Shown piece by piece: positions 51,147 to 59,479 of a stretch of 61,801 nt of DNA; position 1 is the first letter of the stretch; each line of letters starts with the position of its first letter. The notes beneath the pieces were generated by a model. That model searched no databases. It was not told the origin of the DNA and saw only the letters and a program-made list of their open reading frames with translations. The translations under genes were made by a program, and so were the position numbers. This DNA is from Treponema bryantii (GTDB taxonomy: Bacteria; Spirochaetota; Spirochaetia; Treponematales; Treponemataceae): assembly GCA_015061465.1 (NCBI GenBank), contig SUWN01000009.1, positions 1-61,801 on the forward strand. The letters run 5' to 3'.

Positions 51147-52610
51147 ATGAAAAAAATATTAAAAGTAGTGTTATTTCTTCTGATAGGAAGTTCTCTTTTT
51201 GCACAAACTGTAGAAGAAGATGTTTCTGTAAAAGAAATTTCGACTCGTACAGCACAAGTTGCTATTTCAAATCCTGATTATATGGTAACTTCTGGAGATA
51301 TTTATAATCTTGCGTTTGTTGCAGGAACAACTCCTGTTTCGTATTCAATTCTTGTCGATTCTTCATATAAAATAAAAGTTGCTAATTTGGCTACATTAGA
51401 TGCAACTGGGAAATCATATATAACATTAAAACGTCAAGTTGAAGAAATTGTTTCTAAAAACTATCCAATGAGTGCAGTTCAATTTGTTTTGACACAACCT
51501 TCTTCCTTTACTGTTGTTGTAAAAGGTGAAGTAAAATCAACTCAAGAAGTAAATGTTTGGGCACTTTCTAGATTATCATCTGTAATAAAAGGATGTGAAA
51601 CAGCATATTCATCAACAAGAGATATAACTGTTATTTCTACTACAGGAAAGAAAAAATCATACGATTTATTTAAAGCAACAAGATTTGGTGATTTGAGTCA
51701 AGACCCATATTTACGTCCTGGCGATATTATAGAAATTAAACGTGCTGATAGAAAAGTTTCTATTGGAGGCGCTGTAGAAAGACCAGGAACATATGAATTA
51801 TTGAAAGGAGAAAACTTAAAGACACTTGTTTCATATTATGCAAATGGATTAACAGTTCAAGCAGATACAACACGAATGGAACTTTCTAGACGAGTAGGAA
51901 CAGAATTTAAAACAGGGCAAAAAATCTATTTGGATAAAAATGTAATGGATGAAGATTTTGAACTTGTTTATTATGATTATGTTACAATTCCTTCGTATGA
52001 ATCTTTAAAACCTGTTGTTTTTGTTGAAGGTGCAGTAAATGTTTCTGCAGGGGATAGTGGAACACAACAAGATGCTTCTAATAGAATTCCGTACAGATTT
52101 GAAGTTGGAACAAACTATGCTCAATTTGTAAGAAGCAATATTGGATTATTCTCTGCTGTTAGTGATACCGAAAATGCTTATGTTATTAGAAAAGGAGAAA
52201 TAATTCCTTTAAATGTTTCTGAAATGCTTTATAATGCAAACTTTTATTCTGATTTTGAATTGGAAGAAAATGATATTTTACGTATTCCATTCAAACAATT
52301 GTTTGTAGTTGTTTCTGGAGCAGTTAATCAGCCGGGTAAATATCCATATATTCCAGATAGAACTTATGATTATTATGTAAATCTTGCAGGTGGTTTTGTA
52401 AAAGAGAGAAACAGAGGAGATGCTGTAAAAATTATTGATATTAATGGTGAAAAAGTGACAAAAAGTGAATATATAACACCTGAATCAATTATTGATGCAA
52501 AATCAAATTCTTTCTTGTATTTCTTTAATCAATACGCACCAATTTTGACAACACTTTTATCTGTTGTGGGAACAACTCTTTCTGTTCTTGCTGTTACACA
52601 AGCAAAATAA
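51147..52610 (+). CDS. Polysaccharide export / SLBB-domain outer-membrane protein
   Basis: 487 residues with a signal peptide (VVLFLLIGSSLFAQ); AGGAG upstream fixes the start. The N-terminal poly-export-type segment (YMVTSGDIYNLAFVAGTTP, ITLKRQVEEIVSKNYP) leads to SLBB-like beta-grasp repeats (VSIGGAVERPGTYELLKGENL, LFVVVSGAVNQPGKYPYI, ..YYVNLAGGF). A C-terminal hydrophobic helix (PILTTLLSVVGTTLSVLAV) may cross the outer membrane as in Wza-type channels. It probably helps export a surface polysaccharide, but no synthesis or ABC-export genes are nearby. Confidence 0.82.
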   Translation: MKKILKVVLFLLIGSSLFAQTVEEDVSVKEISTRTAQVAISNPDYMVTSGDIYNLAFVAGTTPVSYSILVDSSYKIKVANLATLDATGKSYITLKRQVEEIVSKNYPMSAVQFVLTQPSSFTVVVKGEVKSTQEVNVWALSRLSSVIKGCETAYSSTRDITVISTTGKKKSYDLFKATRFGDLSQDPYLRPGDIIEIKRADRKVSIGGAVERPGTYELLKGENLKTLVSYYANGLTVQADTTRMELSRRVGTEFKTGQKIYLDKNVMDEDFELVYYDYVTIPSYESLKPVVFVEGAVNVSAGDSGTQQDASNRIPYRFEVGTNYAQFVRSNIGLFSAVSDTENAYVIRKGEIIPLNVSEMLYNANFYSDFELEENDILRIPFKQLFVVVSGAVNQPGKYPYIPDRTYDYYVNLAGGFVKERNRGDAVKIIDINGEKVTKSEYITPESIIDAKSNSFLYFFNQYAPILTTLLSVVGTTLSVLAVTQAK

Positions 52611-52670
52611 ATAAACTTATAAATTTTTAATTGCAACTGAATGCGTGTTTTACGTGTTTGGTTGCGATTT

Positions 52671-52745
52671 ATTTAGGGTTTAATACAAACCCTAAAAACG
52701 GACGAGTCAAGGCCTTGAGCAAGGCGAGCCTTGACCGCACGTATT
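52671..52745 (+). repeat. Two-hairpin intergenic repeat, copy 3
   Basis: AGGGTTTAATACAAACCCT hairpin followed by ACGGACGAGTCAAGGCCTTG and GCCTTGACC, ending GTATT. Almost identical to 9384-9455. Confidence 0.8.
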
Positions 52746-52824
52746 TGGGTTCTACAATGCTTGAAGAACCCAAACAAAGGTGAGTCAAGGGTGTTAGTGA
52801 AACGTCCCTTGACCACTTGTATTT
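52746..52824 (+). repeat. Two-hairpin intergenic repeat, copy 4, running into a gene
   Basis: TGGGTTC/GAACCCA hairpin, then GTGAGTCAAGGG...CCCTTGACC and GTATT. The last ~30 bases form the 3' end of the convergent methyltransferase gene and encode its last residues. Confidence 0.75.
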
Positions 52825-53534
52825 TTAGAAGCGAGGCCTGCTGCTTTTGTAAAGATTTTTTCTATATATTGAGCCTCGCTTTCTGTCATAGATGAACGTG
52901 ACAAAAGATTCCGCCAAAATTCTTCCATATCTGTGCGGCCTGCAAGGCTAAAAAACCCAATTTTTTGTAAACTATTTGCAATTGTCTGAACTGTTGTATC
53001 AATTCGTTCTAAAGTTAAAGGTGTAAATCCTTTTATGTCGCCTTTGTTTTGTCTAAAAAGATGATAACAAAGAATTTGTACCGCGTGAGATAGATTTAAC
53101 GAACCAAATTCATCGCTAGAAGGAATAGTAACTCCGAGTGTACATTCATCTAATTGTTCGTCTGTCAAACCAGTACGTTCGTTTCCAAAAACAATTGCAA
53201 CTTTACCAGATGATTGTGTGATTGAATCTGCTTGAATTGCAAATTCTTCTGGCAAAAGTAAAATTCCGCGCTTTTTTCCTCTTCGGCGAGTTGTTCCTGC
53301 GCTCATCGAGCAATCTTTTGTAGCTTCGGTAATTGATGTAAAAAAATGTGCATTGTCAAAAATATCTTTTGCGTGAATAGCTAAAGTGTGAATGTGCTCA
53401 ATATCATAATCTTCTTTTTTACCAACAATTCTTAAAAGACTGATTCCATTGTTTGCCATAGCACGACAAGCGGCTCCAATATTGCGACTTTCATCTGGAT
53501 GGTCAAGAACAATAACTACATTTGATAAATTCAT
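52794..53534 (-). CDS. TrmJ-like SPOUT RNA methyltransferase
   Basis: 246 residues. The family text is at the N-terminus: VVIVLDHPDESRNIGAACRAM with NNGISLLRIVG, then GKVAIVFGNERTGLTDEQLDEC and IPSSDEFGSLNLSHAVQILCYHL. This is the TrmJ/LasT-type order (tRNA Nm32), with a helical C-terminal extension. The final residues TSGQGTFH and the stop are provided by a dispersed repeat, implying that the original C-terminus was altered by it. Monocistronic and convergent with the polysaccharide-export gene. Confidence 0.88.
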   Translation of the reverse strand: MNLSNVVIVLDHPDESRNIGAACRAMANNGISLLRIVGKKEDYDIEHIHTLAIHAKDIFDNAHFFTSITEATKDCSMSAGTTRRRGKKRGILLLPEEFAIQADSITQSSGKVAIVFGNERTGLTDEQLDECTLGVTIPSSDEFGSLNLSHAVQILCYHLFRQNKGDIKGFTPLTLERIDTTVQTIANSLQKIGFFSLAGRTDMEEFWRNLLSRSSMTESEAQYIEKIFTKAAGLASKNTSGQGTFH

Positions 53535-53651
53535 TTAATTCCTCGGTAAAAAATATGATACAAAAAAAGACAATAAAAGTATATAAATTTACCGATGACA
53601 AAAATACTTTGAAAGTGTAAGATTTTTTAAAAGACTTATTTAAGGAAAAAA

Positions 53652-54581
53652 ATGGCAAACGAAAAAAAATTTTGTAAAAATCCAATTATTACTTCCATTT
53701 ATACAGCGGATCCAGCGCCAATGGTTTATGGCGATACTTTGTATTTGTATGTAACTCACGACGAAGATGAACTTTTGAACGATTTTTATACAATGTACGA
53801 CTGGCACTGTTTTTCTACAAAAGATATGGTGAACTGGACAAATCATGGAAAAATCTTTTCGCTAGATGATATTTCTTGGGCAGAAGACAGAGCGTGGGCG
53901 CCTCAATGTGTTGAACGCAACGGAAAATTTTATTTGTATTGTCCTGTTCATAAAAAAGATGGTGGAATGGCAATTGCAGTTGGTGTTTCTGAAAGTCCAA
54001 CAGGACCTTTTAAAGATTTGGGATATCCTTTGGTAGATGAAGGCGACTGGAATGATATTGACCCAACGGTTTTTATTGATGATGACGGACAAGCTTATTT
54101 GTATTTTGGAAATCCTGAATTGCGTTATGTTTTGTTGAACGAAGATATGATTTCTTATAATAAAGAAGTTGGAATTGTAAAAATTCCAATGACAGAAGAA
54201 TCTTTTGCAAAAGGAAGTCACAACACAGGAACATCTTATGGGGAAGGTCCTTGGTTCTATAAACGTAATGGACTTTATTATATGGTTTACGCGGCTTTTG
54301 GTTTGGATAAAAAAGATGAACATTTGGCTTATTCAACTTCAAAATCTCCAACTGGGCCTTGGGTTTACGGTGGCGTTTTGATGACAGAAGAAGGCGGCGT
54401 GTTTACAAATCATCCGGGAGTTTGTGATTTTAAAGGACATTCGTATTTGTTCTATCATACTGGGCAGCTTCCTGGTGGAAGTTTGTTCCATCGTTCTGTT
54501 TGTGTTGCAGAATTTAAATATAACGAAGATGGCTCAATTGGCGTTATTCCAAAATGCGACGGCGTGGAAGGGGTAGAGTAA
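53652..54581 (+). CDS. Glycoside hydrolase family 43 (arabinofuranosidase/xylosidase type)
   Basis: 309 residues, five-bladed propeller. The three catalytic acids are visible: Asp in YTADPAPMVYG, Asp in NDIDPTVFIDDDG and Glu in SYGEGPWFYKRNGLYY. SESPTGPFKDLGYPL and SKSPTGPW are blade repeats. No signal peptide, so it acts on imported xylo- or arabino-oligosaccharides. AAGGA precedes the ATG. The enzyme fits with the GH3 protein as a cytoplasmic debranching/exo-acting pair. Confidence 0.92.
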   Translation: MANEKKFCKNPIITSIYTADPAPMVYGDTLYLYVTHDEDELLNDFYTMYDWHCFSTKDMVNWTNHGKIFSLDDISWAEDRAWAPQCVERNGKFYLYCPVHKKDGGMAIAVGVSESPTGPFKDLGYPLVDEGDWNDIDPTVFIDDDGQAYLYFGNPELRYVLLNEDMISYNKEVGIVKIPMTEESFAKGSHNTGTSYGEGPWFYKRNGLYYMVYAAFGLDKKDEHLAYSTSKSPTGPWVYGGVLMTEEGGVFTNHPGVCDFKGHSYLFYHTGQLPGGSLFHRSVCVAEFKYNEDGSIGVIPKCDGVEGVE

Positions 54582-54582
54582 T

Positions 54583-54650
54583 TTAGAATTAAGAATGAAG
54601 AATTAAGAATTAGAGAAAAATTCAGAATTCAGAATTCGGAATTCAGAGAG
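54583..54650. repeat. GAATTAAGAAT-rich simple repeat
   Basis: Repeated AGAATTAAGAAT, then CAGAATTC-type words. Similar in sequence style to the 42-bp tandem repeat at 23287, and, like it, sits directly after a stop codon and before a new gene. Confidence 0.65.
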
Positions 54651-54671
54651 TGATGGCGGTGAAGGTGAGGT

Positions 54672-55208
54672 ATGATTAGATTACGACAATATAAAGCTAG
54701 TGATGCGAAGACGATTGTTGGCTGGTGTAAGACGGAAGAAGATTTTAGAAAGTGGACTTCTGACAGATACGACAAGTTTCCCATTACATCAGAAGATATG
54801 AACAAAAAATATCTTGAAAACAATGGCGACTGTTCCGAGCCAGATAATTTTTATCCTTTTACGGCCGTTGATGATGACAAAATTGTTGGTCATCTTGTAA
54901 TGCGTTATGTTGATGAAGAAAAAAGTGTTATTCGTTTTGGATTTGTTATTGTTGATGATTCAAAACGTGGCAAAGGTTATGGAAAACAAATGATTCAACT
55001 TGCGCTAAAATATGCGTTGGAAATCTACAAAGCAAAAAAAGTAACTTTGGGTGTTTTTGAAAATAATCCTGCGGCTTTTTATTGTTATAAAGCTGCTGGT
55101 TTTGTAGAACAGCCAGAAAAAAACTTTGAAGTAGAAATCTTTGGCGAAAAGTGGAAGATTTTGGAAATGGAAGTTATTGGAAAAAATAATTTAGGGGTGA
55201 GAAAATGA
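54672..55208 (+). CDS. GNAT-family N-acetyltransferase
   Basis: 178 residues. Acetyl-CoA binding text is IRFGFVIVDDSKRGKGYGKQMIQLALKYA (the R/K-G-K-G-Y-G loop), followed by KVTLGVFENNPAAFYCYKAAGFVE, a typical GNAT C-terminal half. The substrate is unknown. GGTGAGG precedes the start. The stop overlaps the start of the flavoprotein gene by four bases, so both are coupled. First gene of a possible two-gene unit. Confidence 0.88.
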   Translation: MIRLRQYKASDAKTIVGWCKTEEDFRKWTSDRYDKFPITSEDMNKKYLENNGDCSEPDNFYPFTAVDDDKIVGHLVMRYVDEEKSVIRFGFVIVDDSKRGKGYGKQMIQLALKYALEIYKAKKVTLGVFENNPAAFYCYKAAGFVEQPEKNFEVEIFGEKWKILEMEVIGKNNLGVRK

Positions 55209-55825
55209 AAGTTTTATTGATTAATGGTAGTCCGCACAAAGATGGATGTACTTTTACAGCGTTGAATGAAGTTGCAAAAACTTTGGAAAAGAATGGAATT
55301 GAAACTGAGATTTTGTATCTTGGTGTAAAACCGATTGCGGGCTGTATTGCTTGCGGAAAATGTTTTGAGCAGAAAAAATGTTTTATTGATGATAAAGTAA
55401 ATGAAATTTTGGCTCGCTCTGATGAATTTGATGGACTTGTGATTGGTTCTCCTGTTTACTATGCAGGTCCAAGCGGCCAAATTAGAGCCTTTTTGGACAG
55501 ACTTTTTTATGCAGGCGGTTGGAGATTTGCCGGAAAACCAGGCGCTGCTGTTGTTAGTTGTCGTAGAGGTGGTGCAACTGCTGCTTTTGATCAATTGAAT
55601 AAATATTTTACAATTAGTTCCATGCCAATTGTTTCGTCACAATATTGGAATCAAGTTCACGGCGCCTATGCAGAACAAGTTTTGCAAGATGAAGAAGGGC
55701 TTCAAACAATGCGAACTTTGGGAAACAATATGGCTTGGCTTTTAAAATGCATTCAGCTTGGAAAAGAAAACGGAATTACTTTGCCAGACCGTGAACCTCC
55801 AGTTTGGACTAATTTTGTGAGGTAG
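55205..55825 (+). CDS. Flavodoxin-fold NAD(P)H-dependent oxidoreductase with Cys motif
   Basis: 206 residues. The FMN phosphate loop is LLINGSPHKDGCTFTAL at the N-terminus. A cysteine cluster follows, IAGCIACGKCFEQKKC (C-x2-C-x2-C-x5-C), like that of iron-sulfur flavoproteins. SPVYYAGPSGQIRAFLDRL is the second flavin-contact segment. It may be an FMN reductase or a redox carrier protein with a 4Fe-4S cluster; the Cys spacing supports a cluster but does not prove it. It is coupled to the GNAT gene. Confidence 0.87.
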   Translation: MKVLLINGSPHKDGCTFTALNEVAKTLEKNGIETEILYLGVKPIAGCIACGKCFEQKKCFIDDKVNEILARSDEFDGLVIGSPVYYAGPSGQIRAFLDRLFYAGGWRFAGKPGAAVVSCRRGGATAAFDQLNKYFTISSMPIVSSQYWNQVHGAYAEQVLQDEEGLQTMRTLGNNMAWLLKCIQLGKENGITLPDREPPVWTNFVR

Positions 55826-55881
55826 GTGGTAGAGGGGAAGTTATTTTTCCACGACAGATTTTTATTGGTTTTTCTAAAAAT

Positions 55882-56688
55882 TTATCTGAGTGTGCAAAGT
55901 TTGCCTCTTAAAATGAATCCGATTTTTTCGTAGCATGAGTTAGAGGCAATGTAATCTGCATCGGTGTATAACATTGGTGTAAGGCCTTGGTCGGAAATGA
56001 TTTTTGCAACTTGATATACAAGATTTTGTGCGTAATGTTTTCGCCGAAAATCTGGATGTGTATAAACTAGGCCAATAGATGCTATTGTGCCGTTTACATT
56101 GTATCGGCAACAAGCAACGATTTTTCCTTGTGTGTTTTTCCACAAAAAAACATTTTCATTTTTTAGCGAATATTCTGCATCTTTGCAATATTCTTCTCTA
56201 GTTTTCATGTCAATTTTTAATTCTGTGTGAAACCAATCCCATAAGTCAATAAAATCGTCTAAATCTGCAATTGTAGCTTTTGAAAAAGAACCATCCGCTT
56301 TTTGTTCTGCTACAGGTTCAATTGGGGAAGGGCAATCGTAGGCAAACATATTTTTTTTAAGTGAAAGTGTTTTGTTATCTTTTGAAGTTCTGCTAATCAA
56401 AAATGTAGCTAAATCGTATTTTAAATTAAAAGTATATTCGCCAGTCAAAAAATTATTTTCTAAAAGGATTTGATAAACAGTTTCCATTTCTTGTTGTGAA
56501 ACATTGTCTGGAGTCCAAATCCACAAAGGAAATGGTTTGCAAGAATGACAGATGATAATTTTGTTGTGGTCGCTTGCAATAAAATTGCATTCACCTTTAA
56601 GAATGCGGCCAAGAACGAAAAAAGTGTATTTATCATTTTGTAAAAGTTCAAAATCTTTTTCTGTAACAAAGTTATCAATAATTTCCAT
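55882..56688 (-). CDS. GNAT-family acetyltransferase, long form
   Basis: 268 residues from ATG 56688, chosen for AAGGA upstream and because it starts just after the stop of the preceding gene. The C-terminal half is a GNAT domain: ATIADLDDFIDLWDWF, GKIVACCRYNVNGTIASIG, then VYTHPDFRRKHYAQNLVYQVA (the acetyl-CoA loop, here RRKHYAQ) and YIASNSCYEKIGFILRGKL. The N-terminal ~130 residues form a second, unrecognised domain. Substrate unknown. It follows the phosphodiesterase gene by ten bases, so the two may be cotranscribed. Confidence 0.85.
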   Translation of the reverse strand: MEIIDNFVTEKDFELLQNDKYTFFVLGRILKGECNFIASDHNKIIICHSCKPFPLWIWTPDNVSQQEMETVYQILLENNFLTGEYTFNLKYDLATFLISRTSKDNKTLSLKKNMFAYDCPSPIEPVAEQKADGSFSKATIADLDDFIDLWDWFHTELKIDMKTREEYCKDAEYSLKNENVFLWKNTQGKIVACCRYNVNGTIASIGLVYTHPDFRRKHYAQNLVYQVAKIISDQGLTPMLYTDADYIASNSCYEKIGFILRGKLCTLR

Positions 56689-56698
56689 AATTTTTTCC

Positions 56699-57808
56699 TT
56701 ATTTTTCCACAACAATCAGAGGGATTTTCATTTCTTGGGAAGTTAAACCTGCGTGGTGGCTTTTGAAAATTGGTGAGGTTTTGTTCCAGAACATTGTTTT
56801 TGTTCCAATGGCTGGGGCAATAAAGTCTCCAATTCCGGTTAAATTTGGGTGTGGATTTCCTGGTCCAAAAAGATTGTTTTGAAAAACTTCTTCTTTTGAA
56901 AAAATTAAATAATCAGAGCCAAAAAGCTCCAAAAATCTTTCTTTAAAAACGGGAATAAATTCGTCTTTTACATAAAAACTAATTCCTCGTTGTTCAATAC
57001 TTACTGGACGAACTAGCATTTTTGTAAAATCTGGGTAATTTTCTTCAAAAAAATCCATTTGAATATCAATGTGCCCATGGTCTGCTGTTATAAAAACTAC
57101 GGTATCTTGCAAAGTTGTACAAAGTGATTCAATTTTTTTGTTCAGTTCTTCTATTGCATTGTGAACATTTTGTGAGTCGCTACCTTCTGCGTGCAATAAT
57201 CCGTCTGGTTGTTCCCAATATGCGTATGTAAAAGTTCTTTGATTTTTGTTGCAGCGATTTTTTATTTCGTTTATCCAGCAATCTAAATCAAAAGGTTTTT
57301 CTATTATCCACGGGAAAAGGATTTTTGCGTCGGCGTTTTGAGTTTTGTTTATGATTTGTTCAAGATTTTTATATGGAAGATATTTGTGTGCAATGTTGTA
57401 TTCTGCCGCTAGTGTTGTTGTTCCTGCCAACGTGTTTTTAAAACAAGTTACAATTTTATCTTCCTGTTCAAAGTAAACATCCCAGCCAAGCCATCCGTGT
57501 TCAATTGGAGAAAGTCCAGACATCATTGTAGTTGTTGAAGCAGTTGTTGTTGGCGGAAAAACTGAAGAATATTCACATAAAAAATGTTTGCGTAAAAAAT
57601 CATTTGGTTTTAGATGTTTTTCAAGAATGTTGATTCCAAGTCCATCAAGCAAAATAACAACTACGTTTTTAAAGTTTTTTTTAAGAATTGAATCCACATA
57701 GGGAAGGGTGTTGTGATGAACTTTTGCCCCAAAGTGATTCAAAATTGAACAAGAGAAATTTAAAATACTGTTGTTATAATCTGGAAAAATAATTTGATTT
57801 TTTTGCAT
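56699..57808 (-). CDS. Type I phosphodiesterase / nucleotide pyrophosphatase family protein
   Basis: 369 residues of the alkaline-phosphatase superfamily. The N-terminal metal/nucleophile region is VVVILLDGLGINILEKHL with FPPTTTASTTTMMSGLSPIEHGWLGWD (Thr nucleophile in the PTTTAS segment), and FITADHGHIDIQMDF gives the second metal pair. No signal peptide, so it acts in the cytoplasm. Possible substrates are nucleotides or phosphodiesters, not deducible here. Divergent from the toxin-antitoxin operon. Confidence 0.88.
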   Translation of the reverse strand: MQKNQIIFPDYNNSILNFSCSILNHFGAKVHHNTLPYVDSILKKNFKNVVVILLDGLGINILEKHLKPNDFLRKHFLCEYSSVFPPTTTASTTTMMSGLSPIEHGWLGWDVYFEQEDKIVTCFKNTLAGTTTLAAEYNIAHKYLPYKNLEQIINKTQNADAKILFPWIIEKPFDLDCWINEIKNRCNKNQRTFTYAYWEQPDGLLHAEGSDSQNVHNAIEELNKKIESLCTTLQDTVVFITADHGHIDIQMDFFEENYPDFTKMLVRPVSIEQRGISFYVKDEFIPVFKERFLELFGSDYLIFSKEEVFQNNLFGPGNPHPNLTGIGDFIAPAIGTKTMFWNKTSPIFKSHHAGLTSQEMKIPLIVVEK

Positions 57809-57890
57809 AGGTTGATTTTAGTAATCTTTATTTGATTTGTAAATAGAAAATTGATATGTAAGAAAAGTTTACTAAAACTGTTAAAATAAC

Positions 57891-57919
57891 TTGACTTTGT
57901 AAGAATTTTGATGTAGAAT
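57891..57919 (+). promoter_or_regulatory. Promoter of the XRE/PIN operon, giving a leaderless message
   Basis: TTGACT (57891-57896), exactly 17 bases, TAGAAT (57914-57919), then only six bases to ATG 57926. Transcription should start at or next to the start codon. A similar TTGATATGTAAGAAAAG phrase at 57851-57867 and TTGACTTTGTAAGAA here could be paired operators for the antitoxin. Confidence 0.7.
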
Positions 57920-57925
57920 AAAATT

Positions 57926-58483
57926 ATGAAAGAAATCTTAATAAAACTTCGACAGGAAAATCGTTATTCTCAGAATTTGCTTTCTAAGGTGTTGGGTATT
58001 TCCAGACAGGCGTATATGAAATACGAATCTGGTGAAGTGGAACCATCAGTAGAAATAGTTAGAAAATTAAGTAAGATTTATAAAGTTCCTTATGATGTTT
58101 TAATAGATAATAAGGTTCAAAAAGAACCAAAAAAAGTTTTATACGGTTTTCCAGAAGAAAAAAGTTTAAATGTCGCGTCGCCATCAGCTTCTTTTGGACC
58201 AAGTAATAGTTACAACTGTGGTGCAAATTTGTTTGACGGTGGTGTAGACTCTGTTGTGCAATATTTTCAAAATCAATTAAATAGTTTACAGGAGGTTATT
58301 ATGGAAATGAGAAACAAACTATCAGCTTTGTCGGTAGAAAACACAAAAGATTCTGTTTCTGAAACAGCAAAGTCGTATTCAAAATCAAAAAGTTTCAACA
58401 AAGATGAGTTTTTTAAAAAAGTGGGAAAGTTAAACATCGACAGCACTTTTGTAAATGAACTTAGGGAAAATAGTCTTATATGA
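57926..58483 (+). CDS. XRE-family antitoxin of a PIN-domain toxin pair
   Basis: 185 residues. Residues 1-62 are a Cro/C1 helix-turn-helix (ILIKLRQENRYSQNLLSKVL, GISRQAYMKYESGEVEPSVE, KVPYDVLID). A low-complexity middle and coiled segment follow, then a C-terminal part (FNKDEFFKKVGKLNIDSTFV) that probably wraps the toxin. Its last four bases are the ATGA that starts the toxin gene. No Shine-Dalgarno is seen, consistent with the leaderless promoter. The usual VapB antitoxins have AbrB or RHH folds, so an XRE-type partner for a PIN toxin is less common. Confidence 0.8.
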   Translation: MKEILIKLRQENRYSQNLLSKVLGISRQAYMKYESGEVEPSVEIVRKLSKIYKVPYDVLIDNKVQKEPKKVLYGFPEEKSLNVASPSASFGPSNSYNCGANLFDGGVDSVVQYFQNQLNSLQEVIMEMRNKLSALSVENTKDSVSETAKSYSKSKSFNKDEFFKKVGKLNIDSTFVNELRENSLI

Positions 58484-58854
58484 TTTTATTAGACACAAAT
58501 GTCATAATTGATTTATTAAACAATGAAGAAGATTCTCGATGGGATTATTTGTCGCAGGAAGATTGCGTAATTTGTGGAATTGTGATTTCTGAACTTTACA
58601 GCGGAATTAGGGGAAAAAAAGAAGCAAAAGCAATTGAATTGTTTATAAATTCTGTTGATTGTTTGCAAATTGAACAAAGTGATTGGTTTGAAATTGGTTC
58701 TTTTATTTGTAACTTAAAAAAGAATGGTCTTTCTGTACCATTTCAAGATTCAGTTTTGGCATATCTTTCAATAAAAAACAAGTGCAGAATTCTTACAAAT
58801 GATAAACACTTTTCTATGATGAAAATAATTGATTCAAGATTGCAGTGCGTGTAG
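58480..58854 (+). CDS. PIN-domain ribonuclease toxin (VapC-like)
   Basis: 124 residues. The acidic residues expected for the PIN metal site are all present: Asp5 in LLDTNVIIDLL, Glu38 in VISELYSGI, Asp90 in FQDSVLAYL and Asp108 in LTNDKHF. Such toxins cut tRNA or rRNA when their antitoxin is lost. The overlap with the XRE gene couples translation and favours antitoxin excess. Its target is unknown. Downstream lies decayed DNA, which fits with a mobile or accessory location. Confidence 0.88.
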   Translation: MILLDTNVIIDLLNNEEDSRWDYLSQEDCVICGIVISELYSGIRGKKEAKAIELFINSVDCLQIEQSDWFEIGSFICNLKKNGLSVPFQDSVLAYLSIKNKCRILTNDKHFSMMKIIDSRLQCV

Positions 58855-58870
58855 AAAAATTTTAAAAATA

Positions 58871-59266
58871 TTAGTTTATTTTTGCTTGGTGAAAAGGATT
58901 TCCGTAATTTTTTAAGTAGGAAGGATATTCTTCTTTGTTTTTGATAAAGATATATGCAGGAAATGCGTTTGTCTTTTTTAGTTTTAATTCAGCTAGTAAT
59001 TTTTTGTTGTCTAAAACATCTAAAAGATAGAATGTTCCATTTTCAAATAGGAAAATCAGTGGAATTTATGTTTTTTCATTTTTTTGTTTTTGAAAAGGTT
59101 TTGTCTCTACATTTTTGATTGAATTTTTTAAATTTCGCAGTTTTTCTTGTGAAAACAAACGAATTGGAAATTTTACCAAACCGTCTAAAATCCATTGTTG
59201 CAAAATCTAAAATCCAATCAGTAATGGCTCTCTGCTCCAATCAAGAAATCCTACAGAATCTTTCAT
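58871..59266 (-). pseudogene. Decayed ORF with two in-frame stops
   Basis: A 132-codon frame runs from ATG 59266 to TAA 58871 with stops at codon 20 (TAG, 59207-59209) and codon 67 (TAA, 59066-59068) and no frameshift. It begins MKDSVGFLDWSREPLLIGF and ends with text such as NGTFYLLDVLDNKKLLAEL and YLKNYGNPFHQAKIN, which looks like real protein. I do not recognise it. Two point nonsense changes without indels suggest a recent loss of function. Confidence 0.55.
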
Positions 59267-59337
59267 AATAATCATATTTCAAAAAATTCTTTTTTCATCA
59301 TTGAAGTATTAAACAATTCTTTCCAATTTTTCCGTTC

Positions 59338-59458
59338 AGCTTTTTGTTCCGTTCCACTCCGCAAAAATCCGAACCCTATCGGGCTGCAATCCCTTACTCT
59401 GTGGGAAGAAGGATTAGCTTCGGGGCTACAAGTAGTCCCTTATGCAAAAAACTAAAAA
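59338..59458. repeat. GC-rich intergenic element
   Basis: A 120-base stretch richer in G+C than its flanks, with words like CCGAACCCTATCGGGC and GGGGCTACAAG. Likely one of the dispersed elements of this genome; no gene is visible. Confidence 0.4.
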
Positions 59459-59479
59459 AAATTGATATAGTGTTCAGTC

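Noticed and set aside
53862..54323. Long antisense frame within the GH43 gene
   Set aside because: Shadow of the GH43 reading frame; composition is that of reversed coding DNA.
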